A stretch of DNA of 64,000 nucleotides from Holacanthus passer (taxonomy: Eukaryota > Chordata > Actinopteri > Pomacanthidae). Position 1 is the stretch's first letter. Every line of letters begins with the position of its first letter. The notes under the pieces were generated by a model that saw only the letters and a program-made list of their open reading frames with translations, did no database searches and had not been told where the DNA came from. The translations under genes and the position numbers were made by a program. Of the stretch, positions 49,952 to 62,100 are shown piece after piece. Where the stretch lies: assembly GCA_025331565.1 (NCBI GenBank), contig JAFREQ010000094.1:248001-312000 (forward strand), given 5' to 3'.

Positions 49952-50138
49952 TCATCCAGCAGTGTTGAAGAGCTTGTGGCTGAGCTCTGAGGGCATAGAG
50001 AAGAAGAGCAGAGCCAGGAAGAGCAGGCCCAGCACAGCAGCCAGCAGCCCCACACAGTGCAGCCTGTAGTGCCTCCAGGCCAGGATACACAGCGTCCTCG
50101 CCGGGCTCAGCAGCCACGACATGCTGCCACTGGGACGA
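49952..50138 (-). CDS. otof: Otoferlin terminal exon A: diverged third membrane anchor
   Basis: An acceptor CAG at the right border is followed by the same split codon as the two other terminal exons (T completing Asn, then CGT). The exon encodes 61 residues, starting NRPSGSMSWLLSP, then a hydrophobic helix (LHCVGLLAAVLGLLFLALLF), and ending FFSMPSELSHKLFNTAG, stop at 49952. It is clearly homologous to exons B and C (SP-R, FxSMP, KL) but much more diverged and two residues longer. An AATAAA follows on the minus strand at 49871-49876. The open frame, acceptor, phase and poly(A) signal argue for a real exon. Expression is not shown. Confidence 0.75.
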
Positions 50139-53100
50139 CTGCACACACAGAGTCAGAGATTAATAAACCAAAGTCAGGTACTGAGAGTCAGAGGTGTACT
50201 GATACTGAAGTAATATTGATCATAGCTGTTTGAACCATCTCAAACATTTTGTCCATGGAATTCAGTTTATTTCAAATTGCCAAAACAGACAGAAAATAAA
50301 TATTGCACACATTTCAACAGATATATAAACACAAATTCATTGTAAAAACAGGCAAGTTTAGTGCAAACAATAACTCTGTAATTGGTCAAACACTAATCAC
50401 AAACAAAGACTGCAACACAAATGAGGTCAAGCACAGGCAAATTTGAACGGGAGACACTGCAAACGACGCCGTCTGACACAGAGCTGTGGCTGGAGAATCA
50501 ACCCAGACCCCCTCTGACGACTCCACTCAAGTGCACTTTAATCATATTCCCACATTATCTGTAATGTTAACGATAACAGGGTTGGTGATCTGGTTTGTGT
50601 GGAGCTGGAAAGACAGTCATGCCAACACACATGACCTCTGTGGTCAGTTATTACAATGCATGCAAATTGACATACAAGTCTACATTTTGGTAAAAAACAG
50701 TAATCATCTTGAAGTACTTGTTGCTTTTGAAGACTTTTTAATCAGTCTTGGTCAAATGGTATTTGCAAATAATTCATTTTATTGTCCTTTGGGGGCATTG
50801 CCAGATTTACTGCACATGTCTGGTCCACATATTAATAATGAGGAGGTGGGATTAATAATTTTTGAAAATACTTATTTGCAAATACTGTTTGACCAAAGCC
50901 CGACTTGATTGCTTTAATCCACGAAGATTGAACATTTAGCATTGTAGTTTAACTAAACCCTGTAGAAAGCTGATTAATCATTTAATTAATCTGAAGTCAT
51001 CTTGTTCTGCGTCTCATTGAATTTCATTAGGAAAATAGACATCTCTATTTTTGTTTCTTCATTATTATTCTTGAAGTGTGCAAAGACCGCAAGAGCTATA
51101 ACAGTTTAAAAAAAATGGTAACACATTGCTTTAACCCCCCTAGTCAGCATTTATAAGCAGTATATATACATTAAATAATGATAATGTAGTTATAAGCAGT
51201 CAAGAGTGTTAATGTATTTTTTTTAACTATAACTCCTCTTGTGGTCAGACGTGGAGGCTCGTTGGTTTATAAACAGATAATGAGTGACAATGTAGTAAAA
51301 CACAGGTATAATAATATACAATATGTCTTCACAGGAGAAGTTATAATTGTTGACAAATACTTTACATTAATATCTGCTTAGAACTACATTAGTGTGTTGT
51401 ACAGTAAACAATGTATTAATGTTTATATAAGTGCTGATAAATACTTCACCCTATTTATCTAAATCAACAGCAGACATTAGAGCAGTAATAGGAGACCCTG
51501 TAGCATCACTTGAAATGAACGTCCATGCAATCGTCTGACCACTAACACAACACTCCGATTTTGCTTAAGAAGCTGTATAAACAGATAAAGAAACATTCGC
51601 TGTCATGTAACATTGCTTGAAAATAAGAAGAAGGGGTTACTTTGTGGTAAATGATTGCTTAGTAGTCAGTTCAAGGATGAAGTCCAGATACTGTTAGATT
51701 TGTTAGGCTTGCTGCAGCTTGGATAGAGGAGGAGATAGTTAGTGTTACTCATGACTTGTGGGTGAGGGGAGGTCATTTGAGGTGGGGTCTGCCTCTCTCC
51801 TCAGAGCTAAGGTGGAAGGTGGCGAGCTGTTTGTGACGATCAGATCCTCCCTCTGCCTCCCTTCCTGTGGGTGAGAGTCCTCGCCCTTGTCTCCCTCGTC
51901 CATCCGTCCTTCCATCTATCCGGCTGGCCACCCCCCTCCTAGTCCTCCCAGCAGCCTCTCAGGCCCCCAGCAGCTTCTTTACAAGGTAGCCTGGCATGCT
52001 GTAGAGGAAGAGGCCCAGCATGATGAGCAGCAGCAGGGCCAGCACGATCTTGATGATCAGCCACTTGTAGCGGTTGCACACCAGGTAGCGGATGGCTTTC
52101 AGCGGGCTCAGGAACCACAGGAAGGTGGTGTCTGGGCGACTGGAGGGAAGGATGGAGGTTTTAGAGGAGGGAAGAATTTGGTGAGGAAGGCGTGCAGGTG
52201 GATGAAAGAGTGAGTTAATGAAGGATGGTAGATGGAGAAAGGGGAGAGAAACATGGGAGGAGTGAAAGAGAGAAAGCTGGCATTAGTGGTTAGTAAGTTG
52301 CATTTATGAGGATTGTTGTTCACATGCTCACATTTCTATCAATATAATGTCTCAGAGGACCAAAAGATCACACCACAGACTGAAAGCTGAACAATTAAAA
52401 ACATTTGCATGATGAACACGGTGATAAAAATGGATGGATGGATGATTGACCAACAGCTCCAAACACTGATGTTTGTCCAGGGCTGTTTGCTTTCTGACCA
52501 CTTTAACCAGACGTCCACTGGCACCTCTGAGGAGATGGAGCTTTTTAACTACAATCATTTCATTGTATTTTAGTTTCATTCAACGTCTTGCTTGCGTCAA
52601 ATCATCATCAACACACAGTTTGCCCTAATAGCACACTAATGTTACTCATCCAGGGTTTAATCACATGCATTCATTATGGAACATTAGAAACTTAGTTATC
52701 CATATTCCTGTATGATCACACATTATTCAGTTTTTATTGAGATCCAGGTATTATCACTATATTGTTGTCTTGGCCCCATTTTATGATCCAATATTTATTT
52801 CAATGCATTTTAATAATGAAACAATTTAGATATGAGACGTATAGTTGAATAGCTCTGCATTTAAAATTAAATCTGCCTCACAGATCACAACATTTTTAGC
52901 GTCCTATTGCGTTTTATATAATATCTGAATGGGGATCTGTTGTTTGTTAGACATGAACAAAATACTGATGTTTTAAACTAACTGCAGCATTGTAAAAGTT
53001 TGCTACTTGTAAAAAAATATTTTTTGTGACCTGGTTTTGTCTTTTTTGGTTTGTTTGGTTGTTGTGCTCGTCAACAAAATGTCACTGAAATAGTTGCACG

Positions 53101-56100
53101 ATGTCAGCAGCTCGTCTGGCATCACTCACCGACACTTGCTGTCATATCCTGAACAAAAAGTGCTGTTTCTATTATTTGTGGATTCACGCTTTTAAATATA
53201 GACTGCGCATCTGAAATAAATTACAAAAAAATCTTTTTAAGGTGGAGCCTTGTGCCGCATTCATGTCATATTAGAGTTGTCATAATTAAGAGATTCCAAC
53301 TTTTAAATGTGTTCATCTCAACCTCCAAGTCGTATTTAGGACTGGAAAACTCAGAAAATCAAACAAACATGGCTGCCTCTTGTCAGATAAACTCATTCAA
53401 TGTAATTAATCAATACTTGACTATTGTATCACATGACCAGCTCTGTAATCATACAACCGGCCCTGTGTGCTTCCGTACCAAACAGTTGGTCACTTATAAG
53501 ATGTGTAATGGCACTTGGTGACAAAAGACACTGACAGTGATCTACAGCTAAGGCAACAGAGGAGAGACAGAAGTGTAACAGAATACAAAGAAGTGTCTAG
53601 CGGGACAGGACAGGAGAATCCAGGAAGCAAAGGGGTTAAATAGAGAAGCAGAGACGGCGAGCAGGGGGCGGAGGCTACCAGCACATCAGGCCCCCAGTAT
53701 CTTCTTGACCAGGTAGCCAGGGATTGAGTAGAGGAAGAGGCCCAGCATGAGCAGCAGCAGTATCAGGCCCAGGATCTTGAGGATCAGCCAGCGGTAGTTG
53801 TGCCAGATGAAGTAACGAATGGACTTCAGGGGGCTCAGAAACCACATAAGACTGGTGTCCGGACGACTTTGGGGAAGGAGGCAGAGAGGGAAGAAAGGAA
53901 GGAATGCAAATGGAGGCAAAAACAGGAAGAAAGGGTAAGGAGAAAGGGGGAGTCACACGTACAAAGGAGGGAAGGGACGAGGGAAAGGGAGAGACAGAGG
54001 GAGACAGTTGAAGAGATGGTAGGAGGAGAAACGAGTGCGAAAGTGTCACAGTGGCCTTGTGACAGTGCAGAAAGCAGTGGTGGGGTCAAATGAGACCAAA
54101 TCACATCTTTATAAAACATTAAATCTTGACTGGAGGTGATCTGTAATGCAGCATTTGATCCACTGCTTTTTGCACTGTGAGAATGATTTAAAAGGGACAG
54201 TCATGTCTGTGCCTTTTTTATTCCACACAGCCATCCTCAAATTTTATTTGTGAGACAAGTGTGTATGTTTGTGAGAGTTTGATTCTACATATATTTTGTG
54301 AATAAACACAAAATCTTACTTTGGTTTCTCCAGTGGATCAGGCTCATTTCGTCCAAGTCCTACAGGACTTTTCTCTGCCTCTTCTGCCGTCACCAGATGA
54401 AGCTCAGCTTCTACTTTACCCTGCAATGACAAAGTACATTTAATGATTGTGAGTAACACAAATGCTTTCTTAAATCTTCTTTTTCAATCTTTTTTCAACC
54501 CCTCAGTATTGTCTTGGGACCTTGGAAATTCGTGACACCCAGGTTGGGTACAACTGGATTACTGAAAATAAACACAAAGCTTACATAGAAATGTTTGCTT
54601 TGAGTTTGCTTTGTAATGAGTTTTTCCAAAGGGTTTTGATCTCTCGTGTATTTCATGCTTTTATGTTCTTGGTTCTTTCTTTACCTAGAAATTCATGAAG
54701 CACTTTCAAGATTATGATTTTACTTGTTTGCTCATGCTCAGTATTTCACGACTGACTTACTGTGAGCTCCATCTCATCGTTCTCATCTCGGGCAACAAAC
54801 GGCCACCAGCCCTTGACTCTCTTTTGTTTGAAGATGGAAATGGTGGGCAGCTCCTGCTCATTTCGGATCATGTCCAGGGAACACTGCTTGGCTGTCTTGG
54901 CGCCACGAGGGAACCGGTTTAGGTCCAACTCAATTGCTCCTGAGAGTCGTGATAGTCAGAGCAGACGGACAAAAAGGATGACGATACTTGAGCTTTTTGT
55001 GGTAAATCAGATGGAAAAATCATCAGTAATCATTCCCATCAGTCCTCACCCAAGAAGTCATCAGCAGAGAAGTGGTCGGCATCCCACACCTGCATTGTGA
55101 GGCGAGGAGGGATCTTATATTCAGTCTCATCCCACGAGAACATGGACTCTTTCTTAGAGATGACGATCTTCTCCTCAGCCATGAGGTAATCGAAGGGGAA
55201 GACAAAGCGCCAGTTAAAGTTGCCCTCACCAGTCAGAGAGTGATAGTGCACATCTGTGTCCTGCTTGTCCTCCTGCTGCCCCTTCAGCCATCTGTGGAAG
55301 GATTATAGAGATCAGGGTTAGGTTGACCTGTAGGATCAAAGTTAGGTGAGATGAGTGGATTAGTTATTTGATTTTTGTCAGTCATGCACTTCAGAGGTCT
55401 AACATGTAGAAATTTTGAATTCTCTGTCAGTTACTGGATATTGATTTGGTTGATTTAAACAAGACCATAGGACATGTTAAGTCCACCAGGCCACTAACAA
55501 GAGAGATGATGCTAATACGTCAAAATCAAACACATAATATGGCTCCCCAACACCAAATCAGATTAATAATGTGTGTGAGATGTCAAAAATGGTGCTGAAC
55601 AATACATATAAATCTGATTTGATGTTGGAGCTTCACACTATTTGCAAAAGCCATGCATACAAAAAAGCTTGCAATAATACCATATGAGAAAATTATCTGA
55701 AATTTTCCTTAAAAAAAACTTCCATCTTCAGTGTCTGGATGCAGATAGCAGAGGATCAAAGCCTATGAGGTTTGCCTGTGCTGACTGGAGCTCTTTCACT
55801 AACAGTTGAGTGAGTCTGGCTTCATGAGTGAGGAGGAGCAGGAAGGAAGCTGCACTCTCAGTTCTCAAAACGCAACACTAAAAACATGACAAAGTAAGCT
55901 GAACAATGTGTGGGAATGTGCTGTGATTTGGTAACTGAGATGCACTGGCATCAAGTAGGCTGGGATTAAGGTGAGAGAGCATTTAGACAATGTCACTAAA
56001 ACATGCCTGATCTTATGTGACCCAACAACTGAATCATGATCACTGTATCACAACATTGGATCCATCTGAAACAACCCCATCCTCCTGGCTTTGCTGTTGA

Positions 56101-59100
56101 CTCTGCAGCACTGCATTCTCGATTTTTAATACTTTTCTAATACTTTATCATCCTCCAAGTCTTTAGGGTTGTTTGAGGATGGCACCCTGTTTGTTACAGT
56201 ACAGCCCTGAGTCCACGAGTGACACAAGTCGGTTGAGGGAGAAGTGAGTTTGGTTAAGAGATGCAGGAGTGATGAGGCTCTGCAAAACCCTGACATTAAT
56301 AAGTCTGAACAGGAATAAAATATCAAAAGATTATAGACCTTTGTCATTGTAGACATTTCACATGTAATGGCAGAAAAAGCACAGGTAAGATTAATGTTAT
56401 AAGTTACACATGTGCTTTTTATACCACAGGTATAATCACATTCACCTCCATCCAGTGAATAGTTGCTCAACTTCTGTTCACTTTAACTGAAGTCATTACA
56501 ACAAATGAATTCAGGCATGTAGTCCTTCCAGGCCAAAATTACAATACCAGACTAGAAAACTACAGCATCGCTCTCACACTAGATTGATTTATCATCCACA
56601 CTGGAACTACTTCGCATCATTTTTTTGGGTTGAGTGTGAGGCACTTTCACTGGACGGAAGGCGAAGTTAACTGCACCTTATCACAAGTCAAAATGTCTGC
56701 AGTGAAGAAGGTCCAATGTTGGGACGAGGCAGCAACACGACAATGTTATTAAAAACATTGGAGCTCTGTCGCACTGCCATGCATATTCTGTTCTTATACA
56801 CATGCAAAATGGCTCCAAATATCTTAAAATTTAAATTACAAGTATCTTGGATGTCCTCATTTAAAGTAATTTCCAGTAAAATCATCAATACAGGATCAAA
56901 CCACAAAGCTTAAACAAAGAATAAAGCTAACCCCCCCCCCCCCCCCGTTTAAAAACCCTATCATATCTGTGATAAGCATAAAAGTTAGCCCTTGACATTG
57001 GTTTTGTTAGACATTGTTTGTTTAGTTTGACAAGAAAGGGAAAGAAAATAGTATTTTGACAAAAAAAGAAAATTGTAAAAAAAAGAAAAAATTGTTAGTA
57101 AAGTAAATAGTAGTTTGAAAAAAGACAATGGAAGTTTAACAAAATAAAACAGTAATTTGACAAAAAAGAACACAGCAATTTAAAAAAACAAACAAGCTGT
57201 CTCCAAGGTCATGAACAAACTTTCAGCATACCTGTGAATTTTATGTGTGTGAATGACAGTGGATTGTTTTGACATACACATAATTATAATCATAGTCAAC
57301 AAGTTGTTAATGTGGTTTGATCCCGACTGAACTCATGTATCATTTAGCAATAGTTTTCAGCGTGCTATTTGGAGAGTTTAAGACAAGCGAGGTTTCGTGC
57401 TGGATGGTGAGTTGAGATAGGGAGTGGGGAGAAACAAAGGACATCAGGGCTTTGGGAAGAAGGGAGGTAGTTGTACGAGCCATGCGATGGAATCGTGTGT
57501 TTACCCCCTGACATAGATGTCAGACATCTTCTCTCCTGTCATGAAAGCATCGTCCTCTAGAATTACGTCATCAGTGTTCCAAATAACAACACGAAGCTCA
57601 AAACTAGACACACAGCAGAGCATTGACCAGAGAAGAGAGAGAGGACGACAGACAGACAGAGAGACAGACAGACAGGAGACACACCACAAACACAAAGACA
57701 GACGCGACACAGATACGCACACAGAAAAAATGGAAACAAAACAAAAAAATAATGGTTAACTGCAAAAAAAAAATCCACACACAGCTCACACCCACGGGAC
57801 GAGGCTCGATCACCGCGTCCCTCTGTACCTACCCCCTGACAAATATGTCACTGGACTTTTCCCCAGTGAAGTAATCATCGTCCTCCAGTATTACTTCGTC
57901 TGTATTCCAAATAATCACCCTGAGCTCATATCTGGTAAGGGGAGGAGGAAGGAACACATACACATACAGTTGGACTTATATTTGACAGTTAATAGAGAGC
58001 TAACTACTCAAACAGACTCACCATAATTTAACCCGGGATAAAACTATAAATTCTGTTGAAAAAACTGTAGAAATTTAGACACTTTCAATGCAGTTAAATC
58101 TCTTTTCCAGTAAATTTGCATTGGATTTACAGTTTTTGTAATCAGAAAACATCACAGTCATATTATTCGCTCCAGCCGGCGCCTACCTCTTTGGTTTCCG
58201 TGGTGAAATGTCAATTGCAGGTCCAGGAGCAGGCATGTCCATAGGAAACATGTCCACCCACATCTCAATACGACCCTTTGAACACGCAGAGAGAAAGATA
58301 TAGGTTAATTATAGTTTCAAACAGTTTATCGCTCCAGACAAAGCATAAAATAAGATAAACCTTTATTCATCCCTCAGTGGGGAAATTTGCAAAAGAAGTG
58401 TGTTTCCGCCCGGTCTCGAACCGGAGACCTTTTGCGTGTTAGGTGAACGTGATAATCACTACACTACGGAAACTGATACATGGCTCCTTCCTACCTGTTC
58501 GATGCCGGGTTTGTCTGGGTTCAGCAGGGGTCTCGTCTCCACGTGTTCAGGAACGAGCTTGCAGCCCACCCTCGGTATTTCCTCCCAGTGGTTCAGCACC
58601 GTCAGAGCCAAATGCTCCTCAGTCTGTTTCTTCAGGCCTGAGATAACAATGGAACAAACCTATCCAGCTTTACCAGATTTATTTTAAGGTATTTATAGCT
58701 TAATGTTAATGTAAATTTGAAGATGTAATCTTATGAAATTGTGAAAATTGTGACAATTTAAAGACTAAACAATTAATTGATTATTTGTGAAAATAATCGG
58801 CAGATTCATTGATAATGAAAATAATTGTTAGCTGCAGCCCTTGCACCCAATGGGAACATAGAAGAAGAAAAGAATGATGGAAGAAGAAAATCAAAGACAA
58901 AAATGTATTTGTAAAACAACAAAGATTACAGTAACTACTCTGAAATCAGAAATCACCAGTATATGGTATAACACAGGTATCACAAGTAACCTGATGGTTA
59001 AATAGTGATGTTTAATTCTACACAGGACTTTTTTATGATCTCACAGTTTCAGGAGACAAATGCACCCATACCATTTTCATCCTCGATCTCTGTAGGTCCC

Positions 59101-62100
59101 AGAAAGACTCGATTCGCCACCTTGACTTTGCCTCCCGGCCCGTAATGAGGTCCATCGATCTTGCCTTCCTTACAGAGCTTTGTCAGGATTTGGCTGGGTT
59201 TCATAGGGTCCCGCCAAACATTGTATCCATGGCTGACATCAAGAGATTAAAAAAGGTTTGTGAAGCCTTTGGGTATGTGAGCCATTCAAAAAGTTATAAT
59301 TCTTACAGTAAATGCAGGTAAGTTAAGAGCTGTTTTTACCATTATGTATAAAACTAAACCAATAACATAATAAAAACACATTAATACAGGGCTTAACCAT
59401 TTGGATTTGCAATATGATTGTGATTTCGATAAAATTCCAATTGATCAGGCCAACGTGGATGCTCACACAGAGTAGTTGGATGAAATGCCACAGGTGGCTC
59501 TGTATTTGCTGTAGAAGCGATTCTCCAAATCGATCTTTGTCTCTCCGATGAGGTCATCAGTGCCGACCAGGTCCCAGTCATACACAGACACCGTTAGCAT
59601 GGACTCCATGGGGAACGTAGCCTCGATGTCAAATGATCTGAGCACAGACAGATGGAGGATAAGAGAATGAAAATCAAGAGTTAAAAGTAAATGTGAGAAG
59701 AGCTACCAACACAAGACAACCAACCGAAACTAAATGAAGAGTAGTTTTCTCTCAACCTACTTGCCAAACACAGGATTGAGCTGTTTGGAGATGTAGTTCT
59801 CTTTGTCCTTGACCTCTGACTTGCCCAGCTTGATGACAACATATGGATCAGCTTTCCCATTGATATCAGCAGGGTGAAGATCTGTAGCCTGAGGAAAACA
59901 GAACAGAGCAAAATCAGAGAGATTAGATTATTCTGTTTGGTCTGAGTTTTTTAACTGCACTATAGATTTAAATGGTCACTTACCCTGACCACATAGACAC
60001 GGACGAGGACATTGATAGGATCGTTATGTGGAATGCTCTGGAACATGCCCATGTTCGGATCAAATCCTGCCTCTCTTGTGATCTCTTCGGACAGAGGTAG
60101 CTTGTACATACATAAGGATCCCTGGGTCACAGATAAACAAGAGTTTAAAGTGCTGAAGCGGAATCCTTTCCAAACCAACAACAGTCTTTGTACTGTTCAA
60201 ATTTGTTTTCATTGAGTATACAGTACGTGTCAAATAGGATGAGCAAATTATCACATTCTGTTTTACTCATCTTTTACACAGTGTACCAACTTTTTCGGAG
60301 TCAGGGTTGTACTTGTTTTTAATCAGTGTTTTCCCACCTTGAATCGTCCAACAATCCTGTCGTCATCCAGAGCATGTTCATCATCATCTCCGGCCTTTCC
60401 TCTGTACAAGTTGAAAGTGTGGAGCCAGTCTTCAAAGTTGCCATACTCAGTTTCCAGCTCCTTGTTGTACACCTGCATATCAACAAACACATGCAGTGCT
60501 TGTATTTGCATGCATGTTACTGTGTGCTGGTTTATTTTTGTTGCAGCGTGACTGACATACTCACCAACAGCTCGTCTACTTTTGCTTTAACCGGTCGTTT
60601 CTCTGAGCCGTCTGCAGCCTGACCCTTCTTCTTGTCCTTGGAGTTCTTCTTCTCTCTGCTCTTTTCCTTCATCTTGGAGCCTTTCAGAAGAAGGTCATCG
60701 GGTTTGATGTCTGATCGAAAGGGTGAGTGGAGGTGGATGTGGACAAGGTATGGTTGGAGTCATGAAGAGGGATGACAGGGTTGCACACAGCACTACATGG
60801 GCCATTCAACATGAAAGCTGACAGGTCTGTTTTATCAGGGGAGTAGGTTTCCCTGAAATCATGTTGTAAATGTAATCAACTAGAAAGGCACTCCAAGAAC
60901 CAAAATGTTTAAATGAAATGCCTGTATCAGCCAACTTTCATGTGTATGGCAGAGGAGATCATGCTAACATAGGAAATGGCTATGAATGTGATAATGTTTG
61001 ACTCATGTTTAAAGCTTGGATGAAGGACAAATCCATGGGGGGAAGGAGATGAAGATGCTTTGTTCTACAACTCACATCTCAGACAAAAAGCGTCCAAAAT
61101 CACTCCCTCATTCACTCCTGCCTGTATAATAATCACTCATTAGTTTACTCTACAGAGAGCTGTAAATTGAGATTTCGGACATTTACGAATCATTTTAGTC
61201 ATGACTGATAGTCGTAATTCTTATATTTATCAAATGTGAGGCATTGTGATGTGGGATTGTTAAGGTATGCCCAGTCCAAATCCATACTACCTACTGATTC
61301 AGGTTTTTAGTATGTGCCAAAATAAAGTATACTCAAAGCTGAAAGCATGCATTAAAAATACAGTGGATTTTTGAGTTAACTCTTAAGTTGACTTAATGGA
61401 CACAATGCAATGCACAAAGGAAATGGAGGAACATCTTACAGCTAGAAAAATAGACTGTGGGTGGTGGTGGAACAGCTCCAAAAAATTAGTATGTACTACA
61501 TACTGTACAGAATTAGTATTAGAATTTAAGAGCTTGATATAAAGCATAAATGCCACAATCTGACTCAAATAAAATGGAGGATGGTAAATACAGTGCTCGG
61601 GGAGTGATTTTGGACTCAGCTGATTTGATGGACTTATACCTGCTGCCTCTGCAGCTATCTCCAGGTCCTCTCTCTCCTCTGCCTCAGCCTGAGCCGCCTC
61701 TTGGGCTCTGAGGGTCTGGAAAACCAGGTAAGAAAAATGGAGAAGAGAATGGAAAAGGACTTTTAGTGTAAATCCCGTGAGATTCACAAAAGCACGTGCA
61801 CATATAAAAAGAATAGACAAACCTCCTTGAGCGTCTCTATTGAAGCAAAATATTTAGACCACCAGTCCAACACTCTCTCATCTGTCTCTTCATCTTCTTC
61901 CACTCCTCCCTTCTTTTTCTTCTTCTTCTTCTTTTTCTCTTTGTCACTCTCCCCGTCAGTCTGTTAAAAGACACTTAAGTGATTCTCAGTAGCTCAGTTT
62001 TTATCCATAAGGAGACATCAGTTATCTTTTGCACATATTTTTATTACCAAATTTCTACAGGAATGATTACTTACCATGTCAACTTTTACAACAGCGTCAG

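Larger units (their letters stand above)
55292..57504 (-). other. Otoferlin intron
   Basis: About 2.2 kb with no exon. It includes a hairpin at 55541-55631, a run of 16 C at 56931-56946, and an A-rich degenerate tandem repeat at about 57030-57195 with a period near 23 bp (for example TTTGACAAAAAAGAA). Confidence 0.7.

Noticed and set aside
49952..50138. Exon A as a decayed pseudo-exon of otoferlin
   Set aside because: The frame, acceptor, split-codon phase, membrane helix and a nearby poly(A) signal are all intact, so decay is the weaker reading, though expression is unproven.
50486..50908. 140-codon forward open frame between otoferlin terminal exons
   Set aside because: No domain, AT-rich, and antisense within an OTOF interval; no supporting splice or promoter signal.
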